Below are positions 22,570-35,800 of a DNA stretch of 64,000 nucleotides, piece by piece. The notes below the pieces were generated by a model, which made no database searches, had not been told where the DNA came from, and was given only the letters and a program-made list of their open reading frames with translations. Origin of the DNA: Congeria kusceri (lineage: Eukaryota > Mollusca > Bivalvia > Myida > Dreissenidae); contig CM051040.1 in NCBI GenBank assembly GCA_027627225.1, positions 25,230,134-25,294,133 on the forward strand. Reading direction: 5' to 3'. Position numbers and translations under genes: made by a program. Numbering within the stretch: the stretch's first letter is position 1; each line of letters opens with the position of its first letter.

Positions 22570-24370
22570 CAAAACAAGAGCTGATAAATGAAAAGAAGCA
22601 ATTGCGCCAGCATTAAAGACAATCATATGCACGAAGAAAAAATCACATCTGTCCGAAGTAATAAAAGCATCAACCACAGATAACAAACTTTTCTATAAAT
22701 TGATAAATGAACAGAGAAGTACAGCCAACGCAAATGTACAAATTCTGAATGTGAATGGAGAGGACATGACAGGGACAGAGAGGATTCTACATGAATTGAA
22801 AACTCACTTCCAGATGATATCGTATAAGGACAATGATAGGTGAAATCAAGCACTTAAACAAAATGTTGTATCCTGTGTAAATTCATAGTCAGAGACCGTC
22901 AATTCACACAGGATGTTGTATCATGTGTGAATTGACGGTCTCTGACTATGAATTCACACAGGATACAACACAAAATACCATAATATAGCAAGACATTCTT
23001 GACAGTAAGGAAACTCTGAAGCCAGCTACACAATCTGAAGTGACGAATGCGATAAAATCTTTCAATACAGGCAAGGCTGCCGACAGCAACGGCATCTTCA
23101 GTGAACATTTCAATTACGATGATCGTGAATTAGTACCAATATTGACAGACATTATAAATACAATATTTAATGAATTGGATTTCCCAGAATCACTTAAATA
23201 TGGAATCCTCACTCCAATCCGAAAGAAGGGACAAGACAATCTGCTTACTAACAATTACTGTAGTCTCTGATACTTGCGCCAAGCTGCACATTAAAAGTTT
23301 GAATTTGGATAAAAGATAATTAATTGTTGTAAAACCAACCGGTGGAAGTAACTTTGGAAGGGCAAAAGGACTCAACTGTGTCAGACCTAAAACATCTTGG
23401 TATTGTAAGGAACAGTTACAACACAGTGGATGTAGATGTCGGGCTACAGACCGCACAGAAAACTATGTAAACTCTGTTAGGACCAGGTCTTCACGCAAAA
23501 TAAGTGATGTCCCTACTTGTCTCATACCAAATGTGGGAAACTATTGTTATACCTAGATTCCTGTATGGGATTAAGGTCCAAAACCTCTCAAAACAAATTA
23601 TAAGAAACTAAACAATATCAAAGAAAAATCGTCAAACATCTTCAATACCGAAATCAGAAGAGTATAAAATTATGACCAGACAGCTTGCTATTTCAACTAT
23701 TCACTGCACATATTCGCATGATCCTAACTAAATATGATCTTCAAACACCTGAAGAAATCTTACAGGACGTACCAACAAAACGCAGATGGAAGCGGATATT
23801 TTGAACGACGATCAAGTCAATGTTCATAGGCAGGATGTCTGGACCAAAGAAATCACGTTCAAATTCTTTACAAAATACTTTCAAGTTCATGAAATCAATC
23901 GTTGGGTAAGCCCACAATTTACGTAAAGTAGCACAACCCAGACTTCACGAGGTGCTACGTGCAGAAATAAAGGCCCGGGACTTGACCGGTACCTACATCC
24001 TACAAAGCAACACTGCCAAATTTATTCAGAATGTTGTTTCAGCAGTATGCAATTCAAGCTATGTAAACAGGTAGATGAAACAATGGATCGAGTACCTTCT
24101 TGTGAAATGTACTTCGTTCAAGACCATTAAACAGGAAAATCTTCTCAAAATGCAGTCCATAATAGCAGATGATGTCACCTACCAAACCATTATACAGGAT
24201 GATGATCTTCTAACTTATGTTATCCTTGACTGCACACATACCACTCAAGCTAGCAGAGTAAAGCTAAACAAAGGCCAAAAACTTTACATCGAGAGATGAT
24301 CCCATGTATACTGCGAACGCCTCATCCGAACAAGAAACCGTATTTTATATAGCAATGAGGGTATCTAATG
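22570..24370 (+). pseudogene. Dead LINE (non-LTR retrotransposon) reverse transcriptase remnant
   Basis: Translated pieces match LINE ORF2. A pre-RT part contains LFYKLINEQRSTANANVQIL (near 22688). An RT part has AIKSFNTGKAADSNGIFSEH, FPESLKYGILTPIRKKGQ and NNYCS at 23050-23270, the box that normally reads TPVHKKG...NYR. A late C-terminal part is at 24075-24300 (QSIIADDVTYQTIIQDDD, LDCTHTTQASRVK). The catalytic YADD box is missing and all frames are broken. A 107 bp palindrome interrupts it at 22864-22970. Confidence 0.75.
22864..22970. repeat. Near-perfect palindrome: 47 bp arms, 13 bp loop
   Basis: Left arm 22864-22910 and right arm 22924-22970 are reverse complements with one mismatch (GTAAATTCAT against ATGAATTCAC). 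The loop repeats the outer end sequence (GGATGTTGTATCA), so the palindrome looks like an inverted duplication of one 50-60 bp piece. It lies inside the LINE remnant. Confidence 0.9.
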
Positions 24371-26500
24371 CATTTACTTGCCCATTAACATAACATAAAA
24401 GATCCTCTTACATATATTTTTAGGGCATTGTAAATGATCTAGTTACACAATTGATGGCCGACTGCGTTAACATGTATATAAGCAATGTGCATGAACTGTG
24501 AATACGTTAAAAGTTCTGAATACTTAAGTTTATATTACAACTACAAGACAACAACAACAATAACTAGTTCACATAGAAAATCTACAATATTTCGTTTTTA
24601 TTTATCCAAAGCTTAATAAAAAAAAATGCTCCTACAATCTAGTTTTGGTCGGTATGCAGAATGGTATCGGGTCAACTCGGCTCGAATACTAACTCTGATC
24701 AGTCCTATTCGGTCCGGTCAAACTCGGCCCACTATTCAAATAAGATGAAAAGGGGCGTGTTTTTCGCACGTTTTAGAAGGCGTTGGAAACTGCACAAAGG
24801 GTTCACAAAGCGTGTGAAATGTTGTAAATGCATTGATTCTTACTTCTTAGGAGTGCAACCGATATAGAAACAATCCATTTTCAGTTCAGTTTATTTCACC
24901 CAGTAGAAACAATATGTGAAAAGAGGTTCACAAAATAAAAAGTTTGAAATACATACCCATAAAAATTAAAATGCTTTGCATGGGAGTCAAGAAATAACAA
25001 ATTTACCGTTTTGCTTTATATATACCTTAATGATAAATAGAAATATACCATAATGTTTAAACCACGATTCAAATTTCATAACATCTCTAGCAAGGTTCCG
25101 AACATTGTCAGACATAAATAATAGCTGTTAAACCTGTCAGATTAACCAATTACTATAGAAATTATATCCACGTAACTACCGAAATCCCCAATAAAAATCG
25201 ATATTTTTTTTCCTGAATGGACAAAAATTAATATATTCGTACATGTTTACACATGACCATCGACTTATACCATTTTAGCACATATATTTATGTTGAATAA
25301 GACTTATAACTTTTGCTAAATATGGGATTTCGGTTTTTGTCATGAAATAATGCTACAGACGGGTCACGGTAAGTTTCTTACCATACCTCAAAATGAACGG
25401 TTTAGACAATTGGTATGTAACCTCTCCTTGAGAACGCGAATAATCGATTAGTGTTAAATAAATGGAGCTTTAAGTATAGCATTTCCGGTAGAATAATATT
25501 TCGCGGGACAGAAAATTGTCTGCTGCTAATGTTTCTGACGTCTGGCATTTGTGAATGTGAGTACTAGCCAGAAATAGGGCCAGAACTCTTCAGTTCACTT
25601 AAAAATTTGGTGGTAAACTTTCAAGCCCCCGCCCCCGAAATGTAACCTATTCCGATGTTAGCGTTAGGCTGTCGTGCACTCATTATGCCATTTCGATTGA
25701 CACGATCACGATCACCTGATCCTACATCAGCTCTGGATGTTGCTTTTTTCCCAATAACAAGGGGTCCCGTTTACAGACATCACTACTTAAGCACCTTTTT
25801 AAATTCAAATATAATCAGTTGTCCGAAATGTTTTATCTGGATATTGGTAATGTTTTCTTCCACAAAGTGCACACCAGTGTAACTATTATAACAATATATT
25901 TGCCCCAAATGAAAATGTTGGAAATAAAACACTTGATAGGTGCCTTATAAAGACACAATCAAGAACTGTTGAAACAATTATGCATATTATCCTCCAATGA
26001 CCTAATTCCGGTGACATAAGGGAATAATGAGCAAAATCTCCTTTGCTGTGTTAGTAATGCAAGAACAAATGAATTACCTTTAAAGAATTATTTAATTCTA
26101 GTATATTCCATCCAAAACTTGTGTAGCTGCACAAAGTAATCCAATGCAATAAGAATAAAAATCACAGTCAGTGTAATATCGTTTGGTATAAACAATGCTG
26201 ACCTAATTCCGGTGACATAACTTTACACACAACAACGGGACTATACTCTGTAGAAACCTGCAAAAAGGCAGGAATGAAGCTGCCATTCAAAGTTTTGTGT
26301 TTACCCTAGTTTAGACGTCTGCTTGGAAATAACAGTGTTGAGTGATTACTGGTGTTAAGCAATGGCAATGGAATTACATGTTAGGAAAATAGAGTAGGTT
26401 TCATCAGGTTTGATATTTATATTGATTTATACATGTTTTCTCCTAATTTTCTTTATGTTTATTATTATTTTAATTGACAATAATTTTAGTGTACAATATT
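24371..26500. other. Intergenic AT-rich DNA upstream of USP37
   Basis: No gene recognised. Two copies of GACCTAATTCCGGTGACATA lie at 25999 and 26200, and a partial inverse copy (TCACCGGAATGAGGTCAC) at 26549, so the motif recurs three times within 570 bp of the USP37 start region. Confidence 0.5.
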
Positions 26501-26506
26501 GGATTA

Positions 26507-26525
26507 GCGCATGCGTGTGACGTCA
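26507..26525 (+). promoter_or_regulatory. Candidate USP37 promoter: NRF1-like and CRE motifs
   Basis: GCGCATGCGT (NRF1-type palindrome) at 26507-26516 and TGACGTCA (cAMP response element core) at 26518-26525, side by side about 160 bp upstream of the first ATG. Such pairs are common in TATA-less housekeeping promoters. No transcription start can be seen directly. Confidence 0.45.
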
Positions 26526-26684
26526 TCCAAATATCAATATAAACAAATCACCGGAATGAGGTCACTTTACGATATAATAGTAGTGACTTGCTAAGTGAAT
26601 TTACCATGCTTCAATTTCCTTGTTTTCATGAATCATGGGTAAACATCTGGAGCTCATGCCAAAATTGATTTTCATGTCAAAAAG

Positions 26685-26855
26685 ATGAAGATGCCTGCAC
26701 CATCTACTGAGGTGCTACATGGGCAGGTTCGGATTACGAGCAGCCAGAATGGATGTGATAAGTATAAGACAGGCGCCCTCATACTCGAGTGTAATGGATA
26801 CGGCCAATACCAAATAGCAGTCCGTTTCAATTGTGGGCCTGTTAGGACATTTGTA
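26685..26855 (+). CDS. USP37: USP37 exon 1: start codon, PH-like domain part 1
   Basis: 57 codons from ATG, ending GPVRTFV, with donor GTAAGTAC in phase 0. Contains VLHGQVRITSSQNGCDKYKT, like the N-terminal strand of the USP37 PH-like domain. A second ATG two codons on is an alternative start. Confidence 0.85.
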
Positions 26856-29800
26856 GTAAGTACTTTACAAAATTCTGGAGTATGCAAAAGTACTGGTTGT
26901 CAATAAGCCCGATAGAAAATACATTGCAATAATCAACAGGTGTTTTCATTTCAAGAAAGCATTGGAGAAGTGTTGTGGGAAAACCGGGCTTAATGCATGT
27001 GCGTAAAGTGTCGTCCCGGATTAGCCTGTGCAGTCAGCACAGGCTAATCCGGGACGACACTTTACACTTTAATGGTATTTTTTGTTTCAAGGAAGTCTCT
27101 TCTAGACATAGATCCACTGTATGCGTAAATTGCCGTCCTCGATTAGCCTGTGCGGACTGCACAGGATAATCCGGGATGACACTTTAAGCACATGCATTAA
27201 GCCCGGTTTTCCCACGACATGCCTTTTTTTAAATATTAAACCTTTATTATTTTGTGACGTAGATAATGTGCTTGGGATAATTATTACCGGAGCTTTGTAT
27301 CAAGATAAGAGGCTGTAATGAGATATTCAGATGGCAAGTGTAAATTAAAGTTATATAAATTGGTAACCAAACCGACATTTTGATTGCAGGTATCCCAATC
27401 TAATCTCAGCAAAAATATTATCAAAGAGCAGGCTTGTTACATTGAAATAGCTGGTAAAGACTACACCACTATCAACTATAGACCTGACCCATCGGCCAAG
27501 CAGAAGTGTGTTGCCAAATTATCAGCTTTTTGTGACAGTGTCAAAAAATCAGGAAGTACAGGTATAATATTTCTTGTGGTCTTATTTTATATTCCTATCA
27601 AAATGGGAAGTTCACTATCAAGTGATTTTGTAATTTGTGAACATTTTGTTTGTTCCCCAAGATATAAACTGTATGTAAGTTTTGTAACAGAAGGCCTTTT
27701 TCTGACCTTTTTGGGAAAAAATACCTTGGTTAAATTGGGAAATTCACAACGTAAAATTTTCAAAATTGGGAAATATTTGTATCGTGTATTCATAAGTAAA
27801 ATGAAGAAATTTACAGTTTTAAATCAATAAATAAGAATTTAATAGCACCGATAATTTTAATTTAACTCTAAATTGTGATAAATACCTAACTTCCTAAGCA
27901 AGCCATGCAACCAAGAGTTTGTAATAATATGCATGTCTCATTTCCTATAAGTATGTGTATATTTCTAAAAAAGCATCACCAAATCTGACAAACTTCACCA
28001 AAATAAAATTGTGGGATCTGCTGTCTACATTATTTAGTTTTAATGATGAGTTAATAAACATCGTGTAGTGCCTACACTACGTAGGTCGCGAAAATATGTG
28101 ATAACTTGAAAAAAAATCTTTACCTCCTTATATTTAAATCCTTCCTTTAAACTGACACGTCCACTTGTGTAAATAACAAAATATTTGCCCACAATTCATG
28201 TTTAATTTCATCATAATAGAGGACAAACAAATCGTTTTTCTATCGTGATACCTATTTTATTACACAGCTATTAGAGTGTTCTCCACTTGTAAACAATGTC
28301 AACGATAAAATAAGAGGATATCCAAATTTAAAGCCAGTGTGAAAAACTCGGCAGTAAAGTATTGAAAAATTGTAATTTCACTTTTATTTTCGAAAAATAA
28401 TACAGATTTTTTACAACTGGGAATTTTTTGGTCAGGATTGGGAAAAACTACCGTAAAATACCAAGTATAGTGCGCGGCCATGTATAATGCGCACCCATTT
28501 TTTTCTGTGAAAAATAGGGAAAAAAAAGTTTTAATTTTTTTTTCAATGGTTTCAATAAAAATCATCGCTTACCAACACCGAGCAAAAATCGCCTTTGTGA
28601 CGAAGAGCGACAGTTAAATTATACTAATTTTTGACAATTTTTGAGACATATCTTTCATAACAATTTGGTAGCCCAGATAATGGCCGTGTCTTTGCTGGTG
28701 ATCTGGTACATTGATCTGGTACATTGATATTGGTCTTGCGTCAATGTCAGATGAGTCAAATCCCTCAAATTCTTCTTCCTCCTCGCAGTTTATAATGATC
28801 ACTGTCAAATGTTCAATATTTATACACAACGTGTTGTTATTAACATATTTTCACATTCTCAAGCGATCATTATCTGCTGACATTCTCAACACCTATTTCT
28901 GAGCGTGAAAACACAACAACAGACTGTTAAAGCATTTTTGCACCTGTAAACACGTAAGTTTGTGACATACCGACAACGGTCCCAAACTATGTGTTGCAAA
29001 TGCAATATAGTAGGGTGATGGTTTTTAATGTTTACAAAATGGCTTCCTTTATTAAATCAGTTACAAAAACAATGTCTTCGGATACGGGATACATACCTCA
29101 AAATAAACAAAAATAATGTTTAAGGTATGTCTAACATGGCAATCTTTATTGATATCCATATACGCTATACATATACACAATAGTCTTCGTCCAGAAAAAC
29201 GGACCAAAATCCTTGTTACCATGTATAACGCGCACCAAATTTTTGACATCGAAAATGAGGGAGAATATCTGCGCGTTATACGTGGTCTTTTACGGTATGC
29301 ATATTTGGCATTGGGAACGGGTCCGACTATCGGACCCGTGAGAGCAGTAGAAAAAGGCCTGTAACATGTTGAAGGAAGCCAATATCTTAATGAGTTATTT
29401 AGTGTATATCACAGTGCTGGTATTTGGTGTCAAAATTCACAGCTTTCTTGCTTCAAGGTCATATAGATTTAAAGTATTTTATTTTATTTTTTTTCCATCA
29501 CATGCAAAAAAGCAATTGTTTATTGACTGTGAACCAGACCTATTCAGTGAGGCTAAAAATATACTGGTCACAAAAAAACATTCACAAACAAGACAATTGT
29601 ATTTCTCTGCGTTGTAGCAAGCTTTAATTCTAAGGCCGAGGTGGGACTTTCATCAACGCCAGATACGGGTCAGAAATCCAGACTTTTCACAACATTTGGG
29701 AGTAACAACACCATGAACAGTCATAGAGCTGCTCATAATTTTACCAGGTAATGGTGCAAAAACACATTTACACTGTACGAGGGCTGTCCCAGTAAATTGT

Positions 29801-32800
29801 GGACTTTGTTAATAAAATTATAACCAAACATAATATCATCTCGGTGTTTTGCAAATATATTTTACTGATATAGTGATGTAGGTAAAATGAATAAAAATAA
29901 TTCGGTCCATAACGAATCAGTTACACGAGAGTTTTGAAGCCTATGTATATGTGTCCGGCGCAATCCCCGCAGCCCTCCAAATATTCTTCACTGTGTGCTT
30001 AATAAAACGGTATTTTCCGAATGTCAGGTGAAAAAATAGCAAAAATAATTATGCCTGCAAAAACCAACATCATCTTGACGTCTTCACAAACAAATTGCAG
30101 ACGTCTGATGTTAGATCAGCACCACACATGTTTGAAATAAGTTGTATGAAATCAAAATCTTCATGAAATGACACAACTAACAACAAACGTAGCTTTGAAT
30201 ATCAATTGAATTTTTTGTGTGCAGTGTGGGACAACATGGAATGAAACTTTCAGAAACATTTAAAGCATTGACGGATACAATAAGCTTTGTAGATAATTCA
30301 TATACCCGTGACATTTCAGAACTAGTGACATATGGACGCACAATATATCACAAGTGACGAAACCTTCACGCACATGCATTAAGCCCGGTTTTCCCACGGC
30401 ACTTCTGATGTGTTTTAATCGCAAGTGTATATAGCACTGTGAGGAATACCTTGAGAAGTCGTAATATGGTTTTCATATAAAATTATAAAATCCCGACGTC
30501 AGCAGATGCTGGGTAGGTGGACAAAGTATTAGTGTAACGGTTGAATTTTAATATTTTGACGTAAGATATTAAACTATCATTATTATATGCACAACATATA
30601 TGTTTAATATTAGTGAATATCAATCTTCTCCATTTGAAACAATTTATGAAATTTACTGGGACAACCCTCAAACATAGTTATTCTTTTTCTGTATCAGTAA
30701 TAAGCTTTGTTATTGAATTAACTTGTTTTATGGATATTGGTATGGTGTCTGTCCATTTGTTCTTTGTGAGATATCATATAAATATGACAGCTAGCGAAAT
30801 ACGCAGTTCACCGAAGCAAGCCCAAATTGTTTAAGCCTCTTTATCGGGAATCTCGTGGTACTTAAAGTAGCATATAGATTGTAACTTACATACATTTAGG
30901 CATATATATCAACAAGACAATTTCCTTTTTTTCTCAGATGAACTCTTCAGTTTGTAACAATATATTGATGGAATCATTGAGTAATAAAGTATAGACAACA
31001 GGTAATAATACTTTTATAAAGAATCATGGAACGTGAAAAATGATACAGTAGATAATTTGCAAGTACTAATTACACCAGTCTGCAAATAGTTATGGTGGCC
31101 TTTGTCAAATGATGCATTCCGTGTCTAATTCCTATATTGAAGTGTTTGTTACATCGGTTATTTTGTTATCTAGGTACATTTCTTATAGTCGTCATGTACA
31201 TGTACACAGTTTTATTGATTTATGCAGGGCTTGCATTAAAGGGAGTTTGGGAGTAATTTACTACCAGTTTTTGTCACAGGACTTCCAAAATTGCAGCCAT
31301 GGAAGTCCCATGTAAGGATGAACAAGTCAAAAAGAATGCTCACGACTTTAAATATCCAACACTTGGAAGTGAGAACTTCCAACATGTTCACCTTAGTGCA
31401 AGCCCTAATTGTAATTAAAAGTTTACAATAGGTCTAAAAAGAACTACATGGAGTGAAAAACAGGACTGAAGTAAAATAATATGTAGCTATAGAGTTGTTA
31501 TACATGCTGTGAAAATTGTAATGTACATATTTATGTCGAGCAGTACTGTCAAAACTTCTAAATATTATGAGCAAAACTTCCAAAAATCAGAGGCCAGGAA
31601 GTCCAAACTTCCAGTTTTCAAAAGTTAATGAAAGCCCTGTTTATGCTCCATCATGTATTATGTAATATTGCAGTGTGAAAGCCCTGTTTATGCTCCATCA
31701 TGAATTATGTAATATTGCAGTGTAAAGTCTGTGAAGAAGGAAGACAAGGAGAACGTCAGTATGAATGTGCCATATCACCAGTAAGCAAACACATATTGAT
31801 ATGAAGCATGTCATGGAACAACCGGGCTAAATGCATCTGCGTATAGTGTCGTCCCGGATTAGCCTGTGCAGTTCGCACATCCTAATTGAAGATGACACTT
31901 TCCACTTTTATGGTATTTTCTGTTTTAAGGAAGTCTCTTCTAAATGTAATTCCACTGTAGGCGGAGAGTGTCGTCCCGGATTAGCCTGTGCGGACTGCAC
32001 AGGCTAATCCGAGATGACACTTTACGCACATGCATTAAGCCCTTTTTTCCGACAACACAACTCATATGTTGTTTGTATCCTTTATGGCTGTGTTTGGTTC
32101 AGAGAGGAACTTTTTTTTAAACATGTTGCTGGGACAAGTTGTGAACAATCTTATGCTCAAACTTTTTATCAGCACGGCTCCAATTAAGCATTTTCCAGTG
32201 TTTCTTTTCACCTTTGGGGGAAAGGTGGGGGGCCCTTCAGATGGGGAATATTATGGCAAAAGGGGATTTTTTTGGTAGAAAAGCATTATAACAGGTTTAT
32301 GTTCTACTTTGTTATAAAACTGTAAGCAATTGCTTTGCTACAAATGATAACATAGATTATGCACTTACTTGGTTTGATGAAAAATAACTTGGTTTGAGAT
32401 TGTTTACCAAAATTCCTTTATCTTAGTTAATTTTTGTCAGATTTTGGTCTTTTTTTTTCTAAATAGCACTTACATTCTGAGGGGAATTTAAAGGTAAAAT
32501 ATGGGGAAAATATATATTCCTTTTAAGCAGGGGAATGGGGCCGAATTTCGGCCCCAAATTGGCCTTGAAAAAACACTGTTGTTCATTATTGTAACATTTG
32601 TATCAAACTGTTAAGTTGGAGTATATTTTTGTTTTGACTACCCACAATGTACTAATCAGTCTTTTACAAATGCATACTTAACGATTTTTACCAGAAACTT
32701 TGACTTTTAGCTAAACTATTTCAATGTTGTTTATTTTGTAGATTTTATGGAACGTCATCAATGGTAACCTCCACCCCACTGTTAAAGACAAAACCTGTCC

Positions 32801-35800
32801 GAACCTTTATGGCTGGGTAAGACAGACAGATCCAATTAGACAGATCCAATTAGATCCTTTAAGACAAAACCTGTCCGAACCTTTATGGCTGGGTAAGACA
32901 GACAGATCCAATTAGATCCTTTAAGACAAAACCTGTCCGAACCTTTATGGCTGGGTAAGACAGACAGATCCAATTAGATCCTTTAAGACAAAACCTGTCC
33001 GAACCTTTATGGCTGGGTAAGACAGACAGATCCAATTAGATCCTTTAAGACAAAACCTGTCCGAACCTTTATGGCTGGGTAAGACAGACAGATCCAATTA
33101 GATCCTTTAAGGATTGATAACATTATTATTCTCATAGCAGTGCACTACATGTATATGCCTGCGGTCAAATTAAACTTTTGACACTATATATATTCTGTTA
33201 TTTTTGGAAAAAGATGAGTGATTGGAAATATTCATTGAATACATGAAGTTAACTCAGTGGTTAGATGTGAAATTCAAAATTAGAAGATTAAAGCTACTCT
33301 ATTGAAGTAAAGCAAAATCTGCGTAGCTATCTTACCAGCATGCCCATTCACGCAAAACACTATGTGAAACACGCCAAAAAAATTGTGATGCACGCAAAAT
33401 TTTCAGACTGTAGGGGTTCATGCACGCATACAAAATGTCTGGTCCAAATCTTGAATCAATTTTCGGGGCCAACAATTTCTGTCGTCAAGGGTATTTATTT
33501 GACAGATATAAATACTAATCGGCTGTGGATCCTGATTTTTTTAGCATATATGTTTATTTTCCCATTACCGCCACTTTTGGAAGTATTTCCAGTTTGGTCC
33601 GGATTTTGCACCTACATCGCTACTCTTTCATTAACACTTGTGTTTTGTGACAAACACGACCCGCTCAACATTAAAGTGTAACGGTTTAACATCAGCAGCT
33701 TATATCGCGCACGACACCCACAGCAACGACATGAGAAAAACGTGCTACACGCCGTCCATGTGGAGGGTTGTGAGTCGTAGATCGATACTAACCTATCGGA
33801 ATGACAATAACGATATTGCTTTTCCATTTTAGAGGATATGTTTATGCTGTCAACAAAGACCGAGTAACCACGATATAAGTACAACCACGCATCGTTTGCG
33901 ATACAGATACCTAATTTTGTTGTTATGCACTACAAAACTTTTAGACAAAAGTAAAGATTTCACAGTTCTTTGCCGCAACAAATATTTATTTCGAAGTCCA
34001 TACATGCACGCTTTTCATGCAGATGACGCAAATGTTAGCATATTTTTCGCGCATTTTTCTAGCAAAAACACGGGTTTTACATTAAATACATGTGCCCACT
34101 AACTTTATGACCGTATATGTGTTGTCAAACCGTAACAAGTATTTATTTCGAAGTCCATACATGCACGCTTTTCATGCAGATGACGCAAATGTTAGCATAT
34201 TTTTCGCGCATTTTTCTAGCAAAAACACGGGTTTTACATTAAATACATGTGCCCACTAACTTTATGACCGTATATGTGTTGTCAAACCGCAGTTTGATGT
34301 TAATTACCAGTAAAAGTTTTATAGTTAAAATATTTTATTTATAGATGTAACACATGAGTGAATTATATTTACTTTTTGGAATAGCAAAAAAATTATTGTG
34401 CATACATGTAAAGCCTATGGGTAAATTTGACATTGGTATATACAAAAACCAAGAAGGTATTTAGTTGTACCCATATTTTTTTTTTGTACATGTACCCCCA
34501 ATTTTGAAAGTTAGTGGGCATGCTGTTACGCATTGTTTGACCTTTTCGAATAGGCTAATGAAATTGTAGAATAAAAGTAGTCAAGAATGAATAGATGTTA
34601 TTTGTGCATCTGTCAAATGTTGTTAAACTTATGTCAAACTTCATTAAAACAGAAAACTGTTGCAATTTGTATACCATTGTGGCCATAAATGACATTTTTT
34701 TTATTTGTATAGGGGACTTCACCGGCGTGGTCCGTCGTATATCGTCCGTCGCCAATGTGACATCAACAATTTGGACCGTTATCGCGATAGACTACATTTT
34801 TTATTCAATCTTGACCTAACTTGCACAGTTTGAATATGACCATAAAATCTCGGATGGGATTGTTATTGGGTCAGATCACACCAGTAACACCAGAGTTATT
34901 GCCCCTTTTTCTTGCAAAAAAGTGCAAAAATGCCCTTTTCCAACATATAGACTTTATTTTCCATCCAATCGTAACCAAACTTTGTCAGTTTGTGTATGAC
35001 CATCAGATCTCAGCAGACGTCAAAAATGGGCCAGATCGTGTTTCAAACACCAGAGTAATTGCTCTTTGTTTATTAAAAAAATATCCAAAAATGGACATTA
35101 TTCAAGAAAGAGACCTTTTTCATCCAATCTTCACCAATCTTGCACAGTTTGTCTATTACCATTAGATTACAGTTGAAGTCGAATATAAGCAAGATCGGAC
35201 ATGAAACACCAGAGTTATTGCCCTTTGTGAAAAAAATATGCAAAAATGGACATTATACGGGATAGAAACTTCATTTTTCATCCAGTCTTTACCAATCTTG
35301 CACAGTTTGTCTATGACCATAAGATTAAAGGTGAAGTCAAATATAAGCAAGATTGGACCAGAAACACCAGAGTTATTGCCCTTTGTGAAAAAAATATGGA
35401 AAAATGGACATTATTCATGATAGAGACTTCATTTTTCCAATTTTCACCAATCGTGTACAGTTTGTCTATGAACATAAGACTACAGGTGAAGTAGAATATA
35501 AGCATGATAGGGCCGGAAACACCAGAGTTATTGCCCCTTGTGTTTGGAAAAAACATCAACAAGTTATCAATGATTGGCTTGCACACACGATTTTTGATTC
35601 AATGTTGACCAAACTTACACAGTTTGCGCATGACCATAAAAATTGATTGATACAATTTGATTTCCAACAGTTGCAAGACTTGCCTGCAGTTATTTGTGCA
35701 TGCAACTTTGACGTCTTCAGAGCCTGCATTAACATCATTTATCATCATTGAAAAGAAAATTATAAGAGAATAAGCAAAACTTTACCTTATAGCACAGCCA

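Noticed and set aside
22573..22583. ACAAGAGCTG as another tandem-core element end
   Set aside because: No hairpin follows and the bases fit the LINE coding remnant; chance match.
24075..24299. A small intact gene of 74 codons
   Set aside because: Fits the C-terminal end of the dead LINE (LDCTHTTQ region) in line with upstream RT remnants.
27384..27830. A 148-residue protein
   Set aside because: Only 27390-27561 is exon. The rest reads through a good donor (GTATAA) into AT-rich intron.
34821..35646. Several 60-114 residue open frames
   Set aside because: All fall in the ~160 bp tandem core of a non-autonomous element and repeat with it.
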